From Pseudodesulfovibrio sp. (lineage in GTDB: Bacteria; Desulfobacterota; Desulfovibrionia; Desulfovibrionales; Desulfovibrionaceae), in the NCBI GenBank assembly GCA_022712815.1, contig JAFLJW010000338.1, positions 1-7,191 of the forward strand: DNA of 7,191 nt. Reading direction: 5' to 3'. This document shows, one piece after another, positions 1 through 5,472 of the stretch; position 1 is the stretch's first letter; each line of letters starts with the position of its first letter. The notes beneath the pieces were generated by a model. The model searched no databases, was not told where the DNA came from, and saw only the letters and a list, made by a program, of their open reading frames with translations. The position numbers and the translations under genes were made by a program.

Positions 1-1
1 G

Positions 2-1084
2 CTGCCCATTACCTCTCCACTCCAACCCGTGCTTGACGCCATCCGTGAAGCCGCCATGGATGGTAAAAAAGTGATTGTCCTGGCCGATGGCGACCCGCTT
101 TTCTTTGGTATAGGCAAACGATTGGGCGAAGAATTTGGCCGGGAAAACATGATCGTGGAACCCAACGTATCCACCATGCAACTGGCTGCGGCCCGGCTTG
201 GGTTGCCGTGGCAGAAGATGGATTTTGTCTCCCTGCATGGGCGCGATGATTTTTCGCCGCTCTATGCCGCCCTTGTCCGTGCTGACCTCATAGCGGTTTT
301 GACCGATGCAACCAACACCCCGGCGGAAGTTGCCCGCGCCATGCTTGAGCGCGGAGCCGATTGTTTTTCCATGACCGTGCTTGAAGACCTCGGCACGCCA
401 GATGAATCCATCCGGGTCCTGGCCCTGCCTGAAACCTGGGGAATGGAATTCGCAGCCCTCAATCTCGTGATTCTCGAACGTCTGTACCCGCCGGAAATCA
501 AACTGACGCTTGGCATCCCGGACCATTTCTATCTGCACCAGAAAAGCCTGATTACCAAGCTGCCTGTTCGTGCGGCCGGGTTGGCTCATCTCAATGTGGA
601 ACCGGAATCAACCATCTGGGATCTCGGCGCAGGCTGCGGTTCGGTCTCCATTGAAGCCTCTCATTTCGCCAGACGGGGGCGTGTTTTTGCCGTGGAACGC
701 CACAAGACCCGCGCCGCCATGATTCGTGAGAATATTCGCCGCACCGGTGCATGGCTCGTCGATACGGTGCTTGGCTCAATGCCTGAAATTCTGGACGACC
801 TGCCCACTCCTGACCGGATTTTCATCGGAGGCGGACTCGGCGGTCCATCCAATCAGGACACCTCGCTCCTCTCCATCGCCTGCGATCGTCTCAAGCCTCG
901 TGGCCGTATCGTCTGCCACTGCATCCTGCTCGACACGCTGCACATGGCCAAAAACTATTTCCAAACCAACGGCTGGCACTTTGGCGTCACCCAGCTTCAG
1001 GCCTCGGCCACAGATTCTCTTGCCGGTGACCTGCGGTTCAAGGCTCAAAACCCAGTCTTCATCTTGTGGGCTGAAAAACCGTAG
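2..1084 (+). CDS. cbiET: Precorrin-6Y C5,15-methyltransferase (decarboxylating), fused CbiE-CbiT; 5' partial
   Basis: This cytosolic enzyme of corrin-ring (vitamin B12) biosynthesis methylates C5 and C15 of the precorrin with S-adenosylmethionine and decarboxylates the C12 acetate chain. The reading frame is already open at base 2 and the first in-frame GTG is at 29, but the family carries more N-terminal sequence, so the true start lies upstream of the window. Counting from the GTG, the CbiE half runs to about residue 155 and shows GDPLFFGIG (21-29), PNVSTMQLAAARLG (45-58) and SLHGR (68-72). The CbiT half follows with LGIPDHF (161-167), TKLPVRA (176-182) and the SAM-binding glycine loop WDLGAGCGS (197-205). 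The two activities are separate proteins in many anaerobic-pathway organisms, and the fusion resembles CobL. The gene converges on the minus-strand gene that ends at 1236. Family assignment is secure; whether cobL or cbiET is the better name depends on the organism's pathway. Confidence 0.93.
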   Translation: MPITSPLQPVLDAIREAAMDGKKVIVLADGDPLFFGIGKRLGEEFGRENMIVEPNVSTMQLAAARLGLPWQKMDFVSLHGRDDFSPLYAALVRADLIAVLTDATNTPAEVARAMLERGADCFSMTVLEDLGTPDESIRVLALPETWGMEFAALNLVILERLYPPEIKLTLGIPDHFYLHQKSLITKLPVRAAGLAHLNVEPESTIWDLGAGCGSVSIEASHFARRGRVFAVERHKTRAAMIRENIRRTGAWLVDTVLGSMPEILDDLPTPDRIFIGGGLGGPSNQDTSLLSIACDRLKPRGRIVCHCILLDTLHMAKNYFQTNGWHFGVTQLQASATDSLAGDLRFKAQNPVFILWAEKP

Positions 1085-1197
1085 GGAACACTCGTAGATG
1101 GCCCGAAGAATGGGGTCTTTACTTAAGTCGTGCGGTAGAGTTTTCGCCAACTCAGAGCGAGCAACGTAACGCGTTTTTTGGGAATGCCTTTGAATCC

Positions 1198-1213
1198 AGC
1201 TTCTTTTGAAGCT
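1198..1213. other. Small hairpin in the convergent intergenic gap
   Basis: The 151-bp gap between the converging methyltransferase and exported-protein genes contains AGCTTC-TTTT-GAAGCT, a perfect 6-bp stem with a 4-nt loop. It lies about 23 nt beyond the stop of the minus-strand gene. Neither strand has a T-run directly after the stem, so it is only a weak terminator candidate. Nothing else is recognisable in the gap. Confidence 0.3.
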
Positions 1214-1235
1214 AGAATAAAGGGGATGACTCCAT

Positions 1236-1943
1236 TTATTCAGATTTTGTTGAACCCTGCTTTTCAATTTTGATTAGCTGCATTCCAGCCTCTTCAATGA
1301 GTCCGATTCCAGAGGCGTATTTGCACGGGACACACAACTTACCCCTTACCTCTAAAATAGTCCGTATTTCGCCAAAAATCATTTGCTCCGTTTTTGAAAC
1401 AATATTGCAAACAGTTTTAACTTTTTCTCCTGTTTTATGAAGCGTTACAGGGAAGCTCCAACCTTCTCCTCCTGTGTCCAGATATGTTTCAACAAAAACA
1501 CCACCGAATTCAGGAGAAATTTGTCTGGTAAGGCGGTTGCCAACAATGGAAAATACGTATCTGCTTTCTTCTACTTGGGAGCCTTTAAAAGGCACTGCAC
1601 CTAAAGGAGAAGTAATCACTTCTTTGACATGAAGATTGCCTTTCATGTCATATCTGATTCCTGCCAAGATCATTGTTCTTTCAGAGTATTCATCTTTGTA
1701 ATAATAGATAGTTCCTGGCTCGGGCCCCATGAACATCTCTGGAGTCAACGTGTTCCCGGCAGCGAGACAATTGGTCGCCATAAAAAGTACAACCATAACA
1801 AAAAGCAGGAATATTTTATTGACCCGGAGAAGGGATGTATCTCTCTCCTTTATCGGTCCATGGATTTGTGATGAGATAGTACTCGCATTGAGTCGGGTCC
1901 CCTCCCCCAACGTAGCAAACCCCTTGAGTCCATATGACTTCAT
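1236..1943 (-). CDS. Exported protein of unknown function with an unusual N-terminal extension
   Basis: The family is not recognised with certainty. From the ATG at 1943 the product is 235 residues; that start has AAGG seven nt upstream, but leaves a 40-residue polar stretch before the hydrophobic segment IFLLFVMVVLFMAT (44-57). A signal-peptidase I-type site (CLA-AG) follows at about 60-62. No ATG, GTG or TTG lies in frame close enough before RVNKIFLL to give a normal signal peptide. The mature part, about 173 residues, looks beta-rich and contains a CVPC pair and a near-terminal YASGIGLIEE motif, reminiscent of small envelope proteins that end in a 'GxGLVKE'-like strand. It lies last in the Rhs cluster, in AT-rich DNA, so an immunity or accessory role is conceivable but unproven. 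Alternatives: the N-terminal stretch is spurious because the gene carries a small indel, or translation depends on the preceding ORF, whose stop lies inside it. Confidence 0.6.
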   Translation of the reverse strand: MKSYGLKGFATLGEGTRLNASTISSQIHGPIKERDTSLLRVNKIFLLFVMVVLFMATNCLAAGNTLTPEMFMGPEPGTIYYYKDEYSERTMILAGIRYDMKGNLHVKEVITSPLGAVPFKGSQVEESRYVFSIVGNRLTRQISPEFGGVFVETYLDTGGEGWSFPVTLHKTGEKVKTVCNIVSKTEQMIFGEIRTILEVRGKLCVPCKYASGIGLIEEAGMQLIKIEKQGSTKSE

Positions 1944-2022
1944 ATTCATACCTTTTTCGAGTTTCTTTTTTTTCTTCCAATACAGTTCGCGTGTCGCCAC
2001 AGATACGGACCTTCTTTCTCAT
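1816..2022 (-). CDS. Small hypothetical protein, ATGA-overlapped with the Rhs-core gene
   Basis: This is a 68-residue ORF of unknown function. Its ATG (2022-2020) shares bases with the TGA stop of the Rhs gene (2021-2019), so reinitiation or translational coupling is likely; the only purine-rich stretch before it is GAAGAAAG. The product starts strongly basic and charged (MRKKVR, EEKKETRKR) and then has an aromatic, cysteine-containing half with GVCYVGGGDPTQCEYY (34-49), in all three Cys (8, 36, 46). The composition looks like real protein, more so than the overlapping exported-protein frame over the same bases. The frame also stays open upstream of the ATG through KYFVIEER, so it may once have been the C-terminal tip of the Rhs protein, now put out of frame. 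Its 3' part overlaps the next gene's N-terminal extension. No toxin or immunity motif is recognised. Confidence 0.5.
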   Translation of the reverse strand: MRKKVRICGDTRTVLEEKKETRKRYEYEVIWTQGVCYVGGGDPTQCEYYLITNPWTDKGERYIPSPGQ

Positions 2023-3182
2023 TCTTTCTTCAATGACAAAGTATTTACGGCTCCACCAGCGTCTCCGATGGGGTCCAATGCGGTCCAGCGGCCTGTGTCC
2101 GGATCGTAGTCTCGCCAGCCAAAGCGGGTCAGGCCGGTGTCGGGGTCGTGCAGGCCCCCTGCGAAGCCGAGCGGGATTCGCAGGGTGGGGTTTGAATCCC
2201 ATAGCACGGTGCCAAAGGGTGCGTATTGGATAGCTTTTACCACAGTTCCATCTTTTGCCACAACCGCCTTGAGTGAGCCGACCTGATCATATTCGAGGGC
2301 GTAAATTCCTTCGCTCACGTGCATGAAATGGGGTAGCCGCTCGCCTTCATCGTATTGAAAAAGGAACTCGCGGCGGCCATCGAAGAACCCGCCCAGCCGG
2401 ATGAAATCGAGCCAGTCGTAGGCCTCCACCGGCTCGCCGTTGATCAGTTTTTGTGATCGCTGGCCGTCTTCGTCGTGCTCGTAGGTGATCTCACGGCCAT
2501 CTGGCAGCCTTGCGCCAAGGAGTTTGTAGTCATCCGCATAGGCATAGAAAGTCGCTCCGTCCGTGTCGATTCTGGCGGACCGGAAGCCGTTCCCGTCGTG
2601 TTCATACGCGACATCGCCCACCGAGAGCAGGCGACTGTCCTCGCCGTAAGTGAATTTACGAAAATAGGGATCACGGCCCACGGTCTCGTCGCTGATACGA
2701 CGGCCTTTGTCGTCGTATGTAAAAGCCTGTGCCCAGCCGGTGTTGCTGATGCATTCGCTCAGGTGGCCCTTGGTATCGTATTTGAATCGCCAGTTTTCAC
2801 GCCGCCCGTCGAGACGCTCGGTGCGAGACTTGATACGGTTGTCCCCGTTCAGGTCAAGAGCCATGAAATAGGGCGCGTTCCCGGCCTTGATTTCGCGCTC
2901 AGACTTGTTGCCCCAGTCTTCCGGCTTGTTCTCCTCGCCGAGGTTGTGGTTCCACGAAAAGCCGAATCTTTCATCCCATGGCCGCCAGTCAGCGGGTTTG
3001 GAGGTCGTCCACCAGTTGAAGTTTGTCCGCTCGTTGTTCCACTTGGCCGAGATATCGCCGTCTCGCCGAACTGGCTCGAACACGCCGTCCGCGTACTGAA
3101 TCCAGTCGCGGTCATGTTCGCCGGTTTTCGAGTTGCAACTGAACTGGCTGTACCGGTCCTGCCGATGATCTGAAGACAGCAT
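2019..3182 (-). CDS. Rhs-repeat core protein with truncated C-terminal tip
   Basis: This 387-residue protein belongs to the Rhs/YD-repeat superfamily, whose beta-shells usually encapsulate a C-terminal toxin. The start at 3182 is chosen for its good ribosome site, AAGGAA six nt upstream. There is no signal peptide. YD-type repeats are visible from about residue 128 (FKYDTKGHL, FTYDDKGRRI, YEHDGNG, YEHDEDGQR, LEYDQVGSL). The hyperconserved core end follows: LGFAGGLHDPDTGLTRFGWRDYDPDTGRW and DPIGDAGG. In the related Desulfovibrio proteins I recall, the core continues with a D-WYGYC-type stretch and a tail; here only ten residues (AVNTLSLKKE) remain before the stop. An Asp/Asn-rich DLNGDNR patch precedes the repeats. 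The N-terminal 120 residues are Trp-rich (WNNERTNFNWW, WRPWDERFGFSW). It may be an orphan or decapitated polymorphic-toxin core. Base composition is GC-rich up to the core end and drops just after it. Confidence 0.85.
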   Translation of the reverse strand: MLSSDHRQDRYSQFSCNSKTGEHDRDWIQYADGVFEPVRRDGDISAKWNNERTNFNWWTTSKPADWRPWDERFGFSWNHNLGEENKPEDWGNKSEREIKAGNAPYFMALDLNGDNRIKSRTERLDGRRENWRFKYDTKGHLSECISNTGWAQAFTYDDKGRRISDETVGRDPYFRKFTYGEDSRLLSVGDVAYEHDGNGFRSARIDTDGATFYAYADDYKLLGARLPDGREITYEHDEDGQRSQKLINGEPVEAYDWLDFIRLGGFFDGRREFLFQYDEGERLPHFMHVSEGIYALEYDQVGSLKAVVAKDGTVVKAIQYAPFGTVLWDSNPTLRIPLGFAGGLHDPDTGLTRFGWRDYDPDTGRWTALDPIGDAGGAVNTLSLKKE

Positions 3183-3218
3183 TTGATGTTCCTTTTCGGC
3201 TAAATTTTTCTCCTCTTT

Positions 3219-3238
3219 GGGCGGGCCGAAGCCCGCCC
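3219..3238 (-). promoter_or_regulatory. GC-rich UUCG-tetraloop hairpin in the Rhs leader
   Basis: On the minus strand this is GGGCGGGC-TTCG-GCCCGCCC: a perfect 8-bp all-GC stem capped by a C(UUCG)G tetraloop, among the most stable RNA hairpins. It ends 36 nt before the Rhs ATG and is followed by purine-rich AAAGAGGAG instead of a U-run, so it does not look like a simple intrinsic terminator in either direction. It could stabilise the leader, limit expression, or be part of a dispersed extragenic repeat. The structure is seen directly; the role is unknown. Confidence 0.5.
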
Positions 3239-3372
3239 TTGCAAAAGGAGGTGCAATGCTTGCTCGAAGACCTTCTTCGGAAAGCGCGAAAAGCATAACA
3301 CGGGTTTTGGCCCCCGGATAAGAACGGGCGTCAGAGGGGCAAAGAAGACCGAAAAAAGGGCAACATTTCTTA

Positions 3373-3401
3373 TTGACAAGGTTTGGGGGAGAGGGTGAAC
3401 T
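3373..3401 (+). promoter_or_regulatory. Possible sigma-70-type promoter for the dus-cyclase pair
   Basis: A perfect TTGACA hexamer lies at 3373-3378. The hexamer 17 nt downstream is TGAACT, a poor -10 box. If used, it would start transcription almost at the start codon. An alternative is that the purine-rich GGGGGAGAGGG at 3385-3395 is the ribosome site and the promoter is elsewhere. Confidence 0.2.
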
Positions 3402-3409
3402 CGGCCCTT

Positions 3410-4456
3410 ATGCATATGGTAGATAAATCAGTAAAAAAGACGTTGGCAGAGTTGTTGAACAGGCCTCTTTCCATTGGCGGGAAGGCGGTTGCCAATCGGC
3501 TGTGGCTCGCGCCCATGGCGGGGTTGGGGCATGTGGCTTATCGTGAGGTGCTGGCGGGGTACGGAGGCTGTGGGCTGATGTTTACCGAGATGTGCGGCGC
3601 AAAGGCCGTGCCTACGGAAAATCCGGCCATGTCGACGATGTTCCGTTGGCGTGAGGAAGAGCTGCCCCGGCTGGTTTGCCAAATTGTTGGTGCGACACCA
3701 AAGGATCTGATCCCGGCTGTCCGGCGGGTGGAGGACGAAGGTTTTTTTGGCGTGGATATCAACATGGGTTGCTCTGCGTCCGGGGTGGTCAAGCGCAATT
3801 CTGGTGCGGCTTTGCTCAAGGAACCTGAAGCTGCGGTGGCTGCGGTGGAAAGTGTGCGCCGAGAGGTTTCCATCCCCTTGTTCGTCAAATTTCGGACCGG
3901 TTGGACACCTGATATCCAGCCTGCCGTCGATCTCGCCCGCCGTTTCGAGTCCGCCGGGGTGGATTGCCTGGTCTTCCATCCCCGCATTGCCCCGGATAAA
4001 CGCACGCGCCCGGCGGTCGTCGATCATATCCGCGCCATCAAGGAAGCGGTCTCCATCCCGGTTTTCGGCAACGGAGATGTGGTCATCCCGGAAGAATGTC
4101 TGTCCATGCTCGAAAAAACCGGCTGTGACGGTGTGTCCGTTGGTCGCATGGCCATAGCCCGGCCCTGGCTGTTTGCGGAATGGACCTCTGGTTTCACGCC
4201 GGATGAAAACATATTCCGTGACTACGCCCTGCAACTGGCCGACACTCTGGAAAGGACGTATGATCCCATCCGCGCCCTCAAGCGGTACAGGCTGTTTTCC
4301 GTCTTTTTTGCGGCCAACTTCGCCTTTGGGCACAACCTGCAAACCAAGTTTCTGGGAGCCAGGTCCATGGACGATATCCGGACCATCATCAGCGAAAACA
4401 TCCGGCCTGACATGCGACTCAACAAACGGCCCAACATGAACCTGCATAGCACCTGA
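3410..4456 (+). CDS. dus: tRNA-dihydrouridine synthase family protein, divergent
   Basis: This FMN-dependent enzyme should reduce uridines in the tRNA D-loop. It is 348 residues from the ATG at 3410, a common Dus length. An in-frame ATG at 3416, GTG at 3395 and TTG at 3383 are also possible starts; 3410 is preferred because GGGGGAGAGG lies upstream of it. The TIM-barrel signatures appear in order: LAPMAGLGHVAYRE (33-46); DINMGCSASGVVKRNSGAALL with the catalytic cysteine at 121; VKFRTGW; HPR in place of the common HGR; the FMN phosphate-site segment PVFGNGDV; and GVSVGRMAIARPWLF. The C-terminal part is the usual helical tRNA-binding domain. The sequence departs from the NMGCP and HGRTREQ consensus, so it belongs to a less-studied branch. 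The cyclase gene follows after 13 nt, suggesting co-transcription without an obvious functional link. Confidence 0.88.
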   Translation: MHMVDKSVKKTLAELLNRPLSIGGKAVANRLWLAPMAGLGHVAYREVLAGYGGCGLMFTEMCGAKAVPTENPAMSTMFRWREEELPRLVCQIVGATPKDLIPAVRRVEDEGFFGVDINMGCSASGVVKRNSGAALLKEPEAAVAAVESVRREVSIPLFVKFRTGWTPDIQPAVDLARRFESAGVDCLVFHPRIAPDKRTRPAVVDHIRAIKEAVSIPVFGNGDVVIPEECLSMLEKTGCDGVSVGRMAIARPWLFAEWTSGFTPDENIFRDYALQLADTLERTYDPIRALKRYRLFSVFFAANFAFGHNLQTKFLGARSMDDIRTIISENIRPDMRLNKRPNMNLHST

Positions 4457-4460
4457 CCCC

Positions 4461-4465
4461 GGAGG
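4461..4465 (+). promoter_or_regulatory. Ribosome binding site of the cyclase-family gene
   Basis: GGAGG sits four nt before the ATG at 4470, within the 13-nt gap after the dus stop. It fixes the start of the downstream gene. Confidence 0.8.
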
Positions 4466-4469
4466 ACTC

Positions 4470-5105
4470 ATGCACGTCATCGACCTCAGCCATATCATCC
4501 AGACCGGAATGCCCGTCTATCCCGGCGACGAGAAGGCCAATATCCGGCGCACTCATTTCGTGAACCGGGACGGGTTTGCCCAGACTTCGCTGACCCTGAA
4601 CAGTCATGCCGGAACACATGTGGACATCGCTGCTCATGTCTATGCTGATGCTCCCGGTCTGGACAGCCTCGGACCGGACAACTTTACCGGCTGGGGAGCT
4701 GTGGTCGATCTCACGGGTCTTGATAAACCCTTCATAGATCAGGCCGATCTCGCCCGTCTTGGCGACATCGAAGCCCTTGATTTTGCCATCCTTCGCACCG
4801 GCCATGACCAGCACTGGAAGACCGACCGCTATTTCAAAGATTATCCAACCCTCACCGAAACTGCCTGCCGTTACCTTGGCGGCCTTCAGCTCAAAGGCAT
4901 CGGCCTGGACACCCCATCCCCGGACCCGGTGGAAAGCACGGACCTCAAAGCTCACAAAGTCCTTTTGGACTACGGTTTGGCGGTGGTGGAGAACCTGTGC
5001 AATCTGGATCAGTTGCCGAGTGAGAATTTTATCTTTTGCTGCCTGCCGCTCAGGATTCGTGATGGTGAGGCCTCACCGGTCAGGGCTGTGGGGATTACAT
5101 TCTGA
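4470..5105 (+). CDS. Cyclase family / kynurenine formamidase-like metal-dependent hydrolase
   Basis: This 211-residue protein belongs to the cyclase superfamily, which includes KynB-type arylformamidases and other metal-dependent amidohydrolases. It begins with the typical IDLSHIIQTGMPVYPGD (4-20). The metal-binding signature HAGTHVD follows at 46-52, with His46, His50, Asp52 and an additional His56. The C-terminal half keeps the family pattern GIGLDTPSPDP and AHKVLLDYGLAVVENL with its conserved Glu, and ends in SPVRAVGITF. Length is normal and the protein should be cytosolic, having no signal peptide. The start is supported by GGAGG four nt upstream. No tryptophan-catabolism genes are nearby, so the substrate cannot be named; the dus neighbour gives no clue. 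There is no strong terminator after the gene: only a T-run at 5113-5120 without a stem of note. Confidence 0.88.
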   Translation: MHVIDLSHIIQTGMPVYPGDEKANIRRTHFVNRDGFAQTSLTLNSHAGTHVDIAAHVYADAPGLDSLGPDNFTGWGAVVDLTGLDKPFIDQADLARLGDIEALDFAILRTGHDQHWKTDRYFKDYPTLTETACRYLGGLQLKGIGLDTPSPDPVESTDLKAHKVLLDYGLAVVENLCNLDQLPSENFIFCCLPLRIRDGEASPVRAVGITF

Positions 5106-5250
5106 GAGTTGTCTTTTTTTTGCTCATTCTGTAAAAGCATACTTTTTTTGAAGAGGAAGGAGTATGGAAGGTTACCTGCGGTGACGATGAAGAACGAACA
5201 AAGTGTTTTCACGCCCTCCGGCGTGAGTTACTTTTGGGCCAAAGTTTCCA
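5106..5250. other. Intergenic flank between the cyclase gene and the IS1111 element
   Basis: This stretch has two T-runs (5113-5120 and about 5143-5149) and a strong purine ribosome-site-like sequence (GAGGAAGGAG, 5153-5162) before a six-codon ORF (MEGYLR). A REP-like hairpin follows at 5210-5225. An 89-codon frame from GTG 5181 to 5447 crosses the mobile-element boundary and resembles no family, so I do not call it. Together with the element's non-coding right end, the protein-free region extends to 5472. Confidence 0.5.
5210..5225. repeat. REP-like extragenic hairpin beside the IS end
   Basis: CACGCC-CTCC-GGCGTG forms a perfect 6-bp stem with a 4-nt loop, flanked by TTTT and AGTTACTTTT. 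It looks like a repetitive extragenic palindrome. It lies 28 nt outside the subterminal repeat of the IS1111-group element. Elements of that group are known to insert at or next to hairpin sequences such as REPs and attC sites, so this may be the target. Only one copy is seen in the window. Confidence 0.45.
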
Positions 5251-5253
5251 TAT

Positions 5254-5266
5254 ATGGACCCGCCCT
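5254..5266. repeat. Right subterminal inverted repeat of the IS1111-group element
   Basis: ATGGACCCGCCCT is exactly complementary to 6552-6564. It lies beyond the 3' end of the transposase gene. No further pairing continues on either side, which fixes the repeat at 13 bp. Confidence 0.85.
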
Positions 5267-5472
5267 AATGGCAAGAGCTTTTTTTGATGGTGGTGCAGAA
5301 TCGAATGCAGTCATATATTCGGCCTGTGCTCATGGCATGGCCCTGATGGATTCCGCGCCCAAGATCCTTATCAAAAATACGACTTTTTCAATCATGGTTA
5401 CTTACAGCTTATTCTTGGGCCGGTTCGACCTGTTTATCATCAAATAATCATTTATCGCATTTCGGAGGAAGG
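5267..5472 (-). ncRNA. Candidate IS1111 guide RNA (seekRNA/bridge RNA) region
   Basis: In the IS1111 group the guide RNA that pairs with target and donor DNA is made from the non-coding segment downstream of the transposase. Here that is the 206 nt between the transposase stop (5473) and the right repeat. The segment has no credible protein. It contains a long stem: CCGCGCCCAAGA at 5353-5364 pairs with TCTTGGGCCGG at 5413-5423, giving 11 pairs with a single bulged C around a 48-nt loop. A smaller GGCC/GGCC pairing lies on the side towards the right repeat (5310-5340). The exact ends of the RNA and the guide loops cannot be fixed by eye. Identification rests on position and fold, not on homology. 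Confidence 0.45.
5353..5423 (-). repeat. 11-bp bulged stem within the IS non-coding end
   Basis: Positions 5353-5364 and 5413-5423 are inverted copies except for one extra C at 5356. Eight pairs (5357-5364 with 5413-5420) are uninterrupted. It is the strongest secondary structure in the element's non-coding end and the likely backbone of the guide RNA. Confidence 0.6.

Noticed and set aside
776..1267. 163-codon minus-strand ORF over the end of the methyltransferase
   Set aside because: Mostly antisense to the CbiT domain; the remainder covers the intergenic gap and shows no protein-like features.
2475..3173. 232-codon plus-strand ORF opposite the Rhs core
   Set aside because: Antisense shadow of the Rhs frame, which has unmistakable YD repeats and a good ribosome site.
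3200..3415. Minus-strand 71-codon ORF and N-terminal extension of the Rhs frame to 3296
   Set aside because: Both run through the GC-rich leader hairpin; the Rhs start at 3182 has a proper ribosome site, and the upstream residues resemble translated intergenic repeat.
3428..4498. Long minus-strand ORF opposite the dus gene
   Set aside because: It is the antisense shadow of a clear Dus coding frame and has a low-complexity, His/Arg-rich composition without motifs.
5064..5077. Perfect 14-bp palindrome GGTGAGGCCTCACC
   Set aside because: It lies inside the cyclase coding region where the codons encode conserved C-terminal residues; a chance palindrome is likely and no T-run follows.
5164..5184. 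Six-codon ORF (MEGYLR) after GAGGAAGGAG as a leader peptide
   Set aside because: The spacing to ATG is too short, and no regulated gene follows, only the mobile element.
5106..5250. CRISPR array or tRNA gene in the non-coding flanks
   Set aside because: No regularly spaced direct repeats and no cloverleaf-compatible sequence seen in any gap of the window.
5181..5447. 89-codon plus-strand ORF starting at GTG 5181 after a purine-rich stretch
   Set aside because: It crosses the IS1111 end at about 5251 and most of it lies in the element's non-coding right end; no family resemblance, and the first part is just the translated REP-like hairpin.
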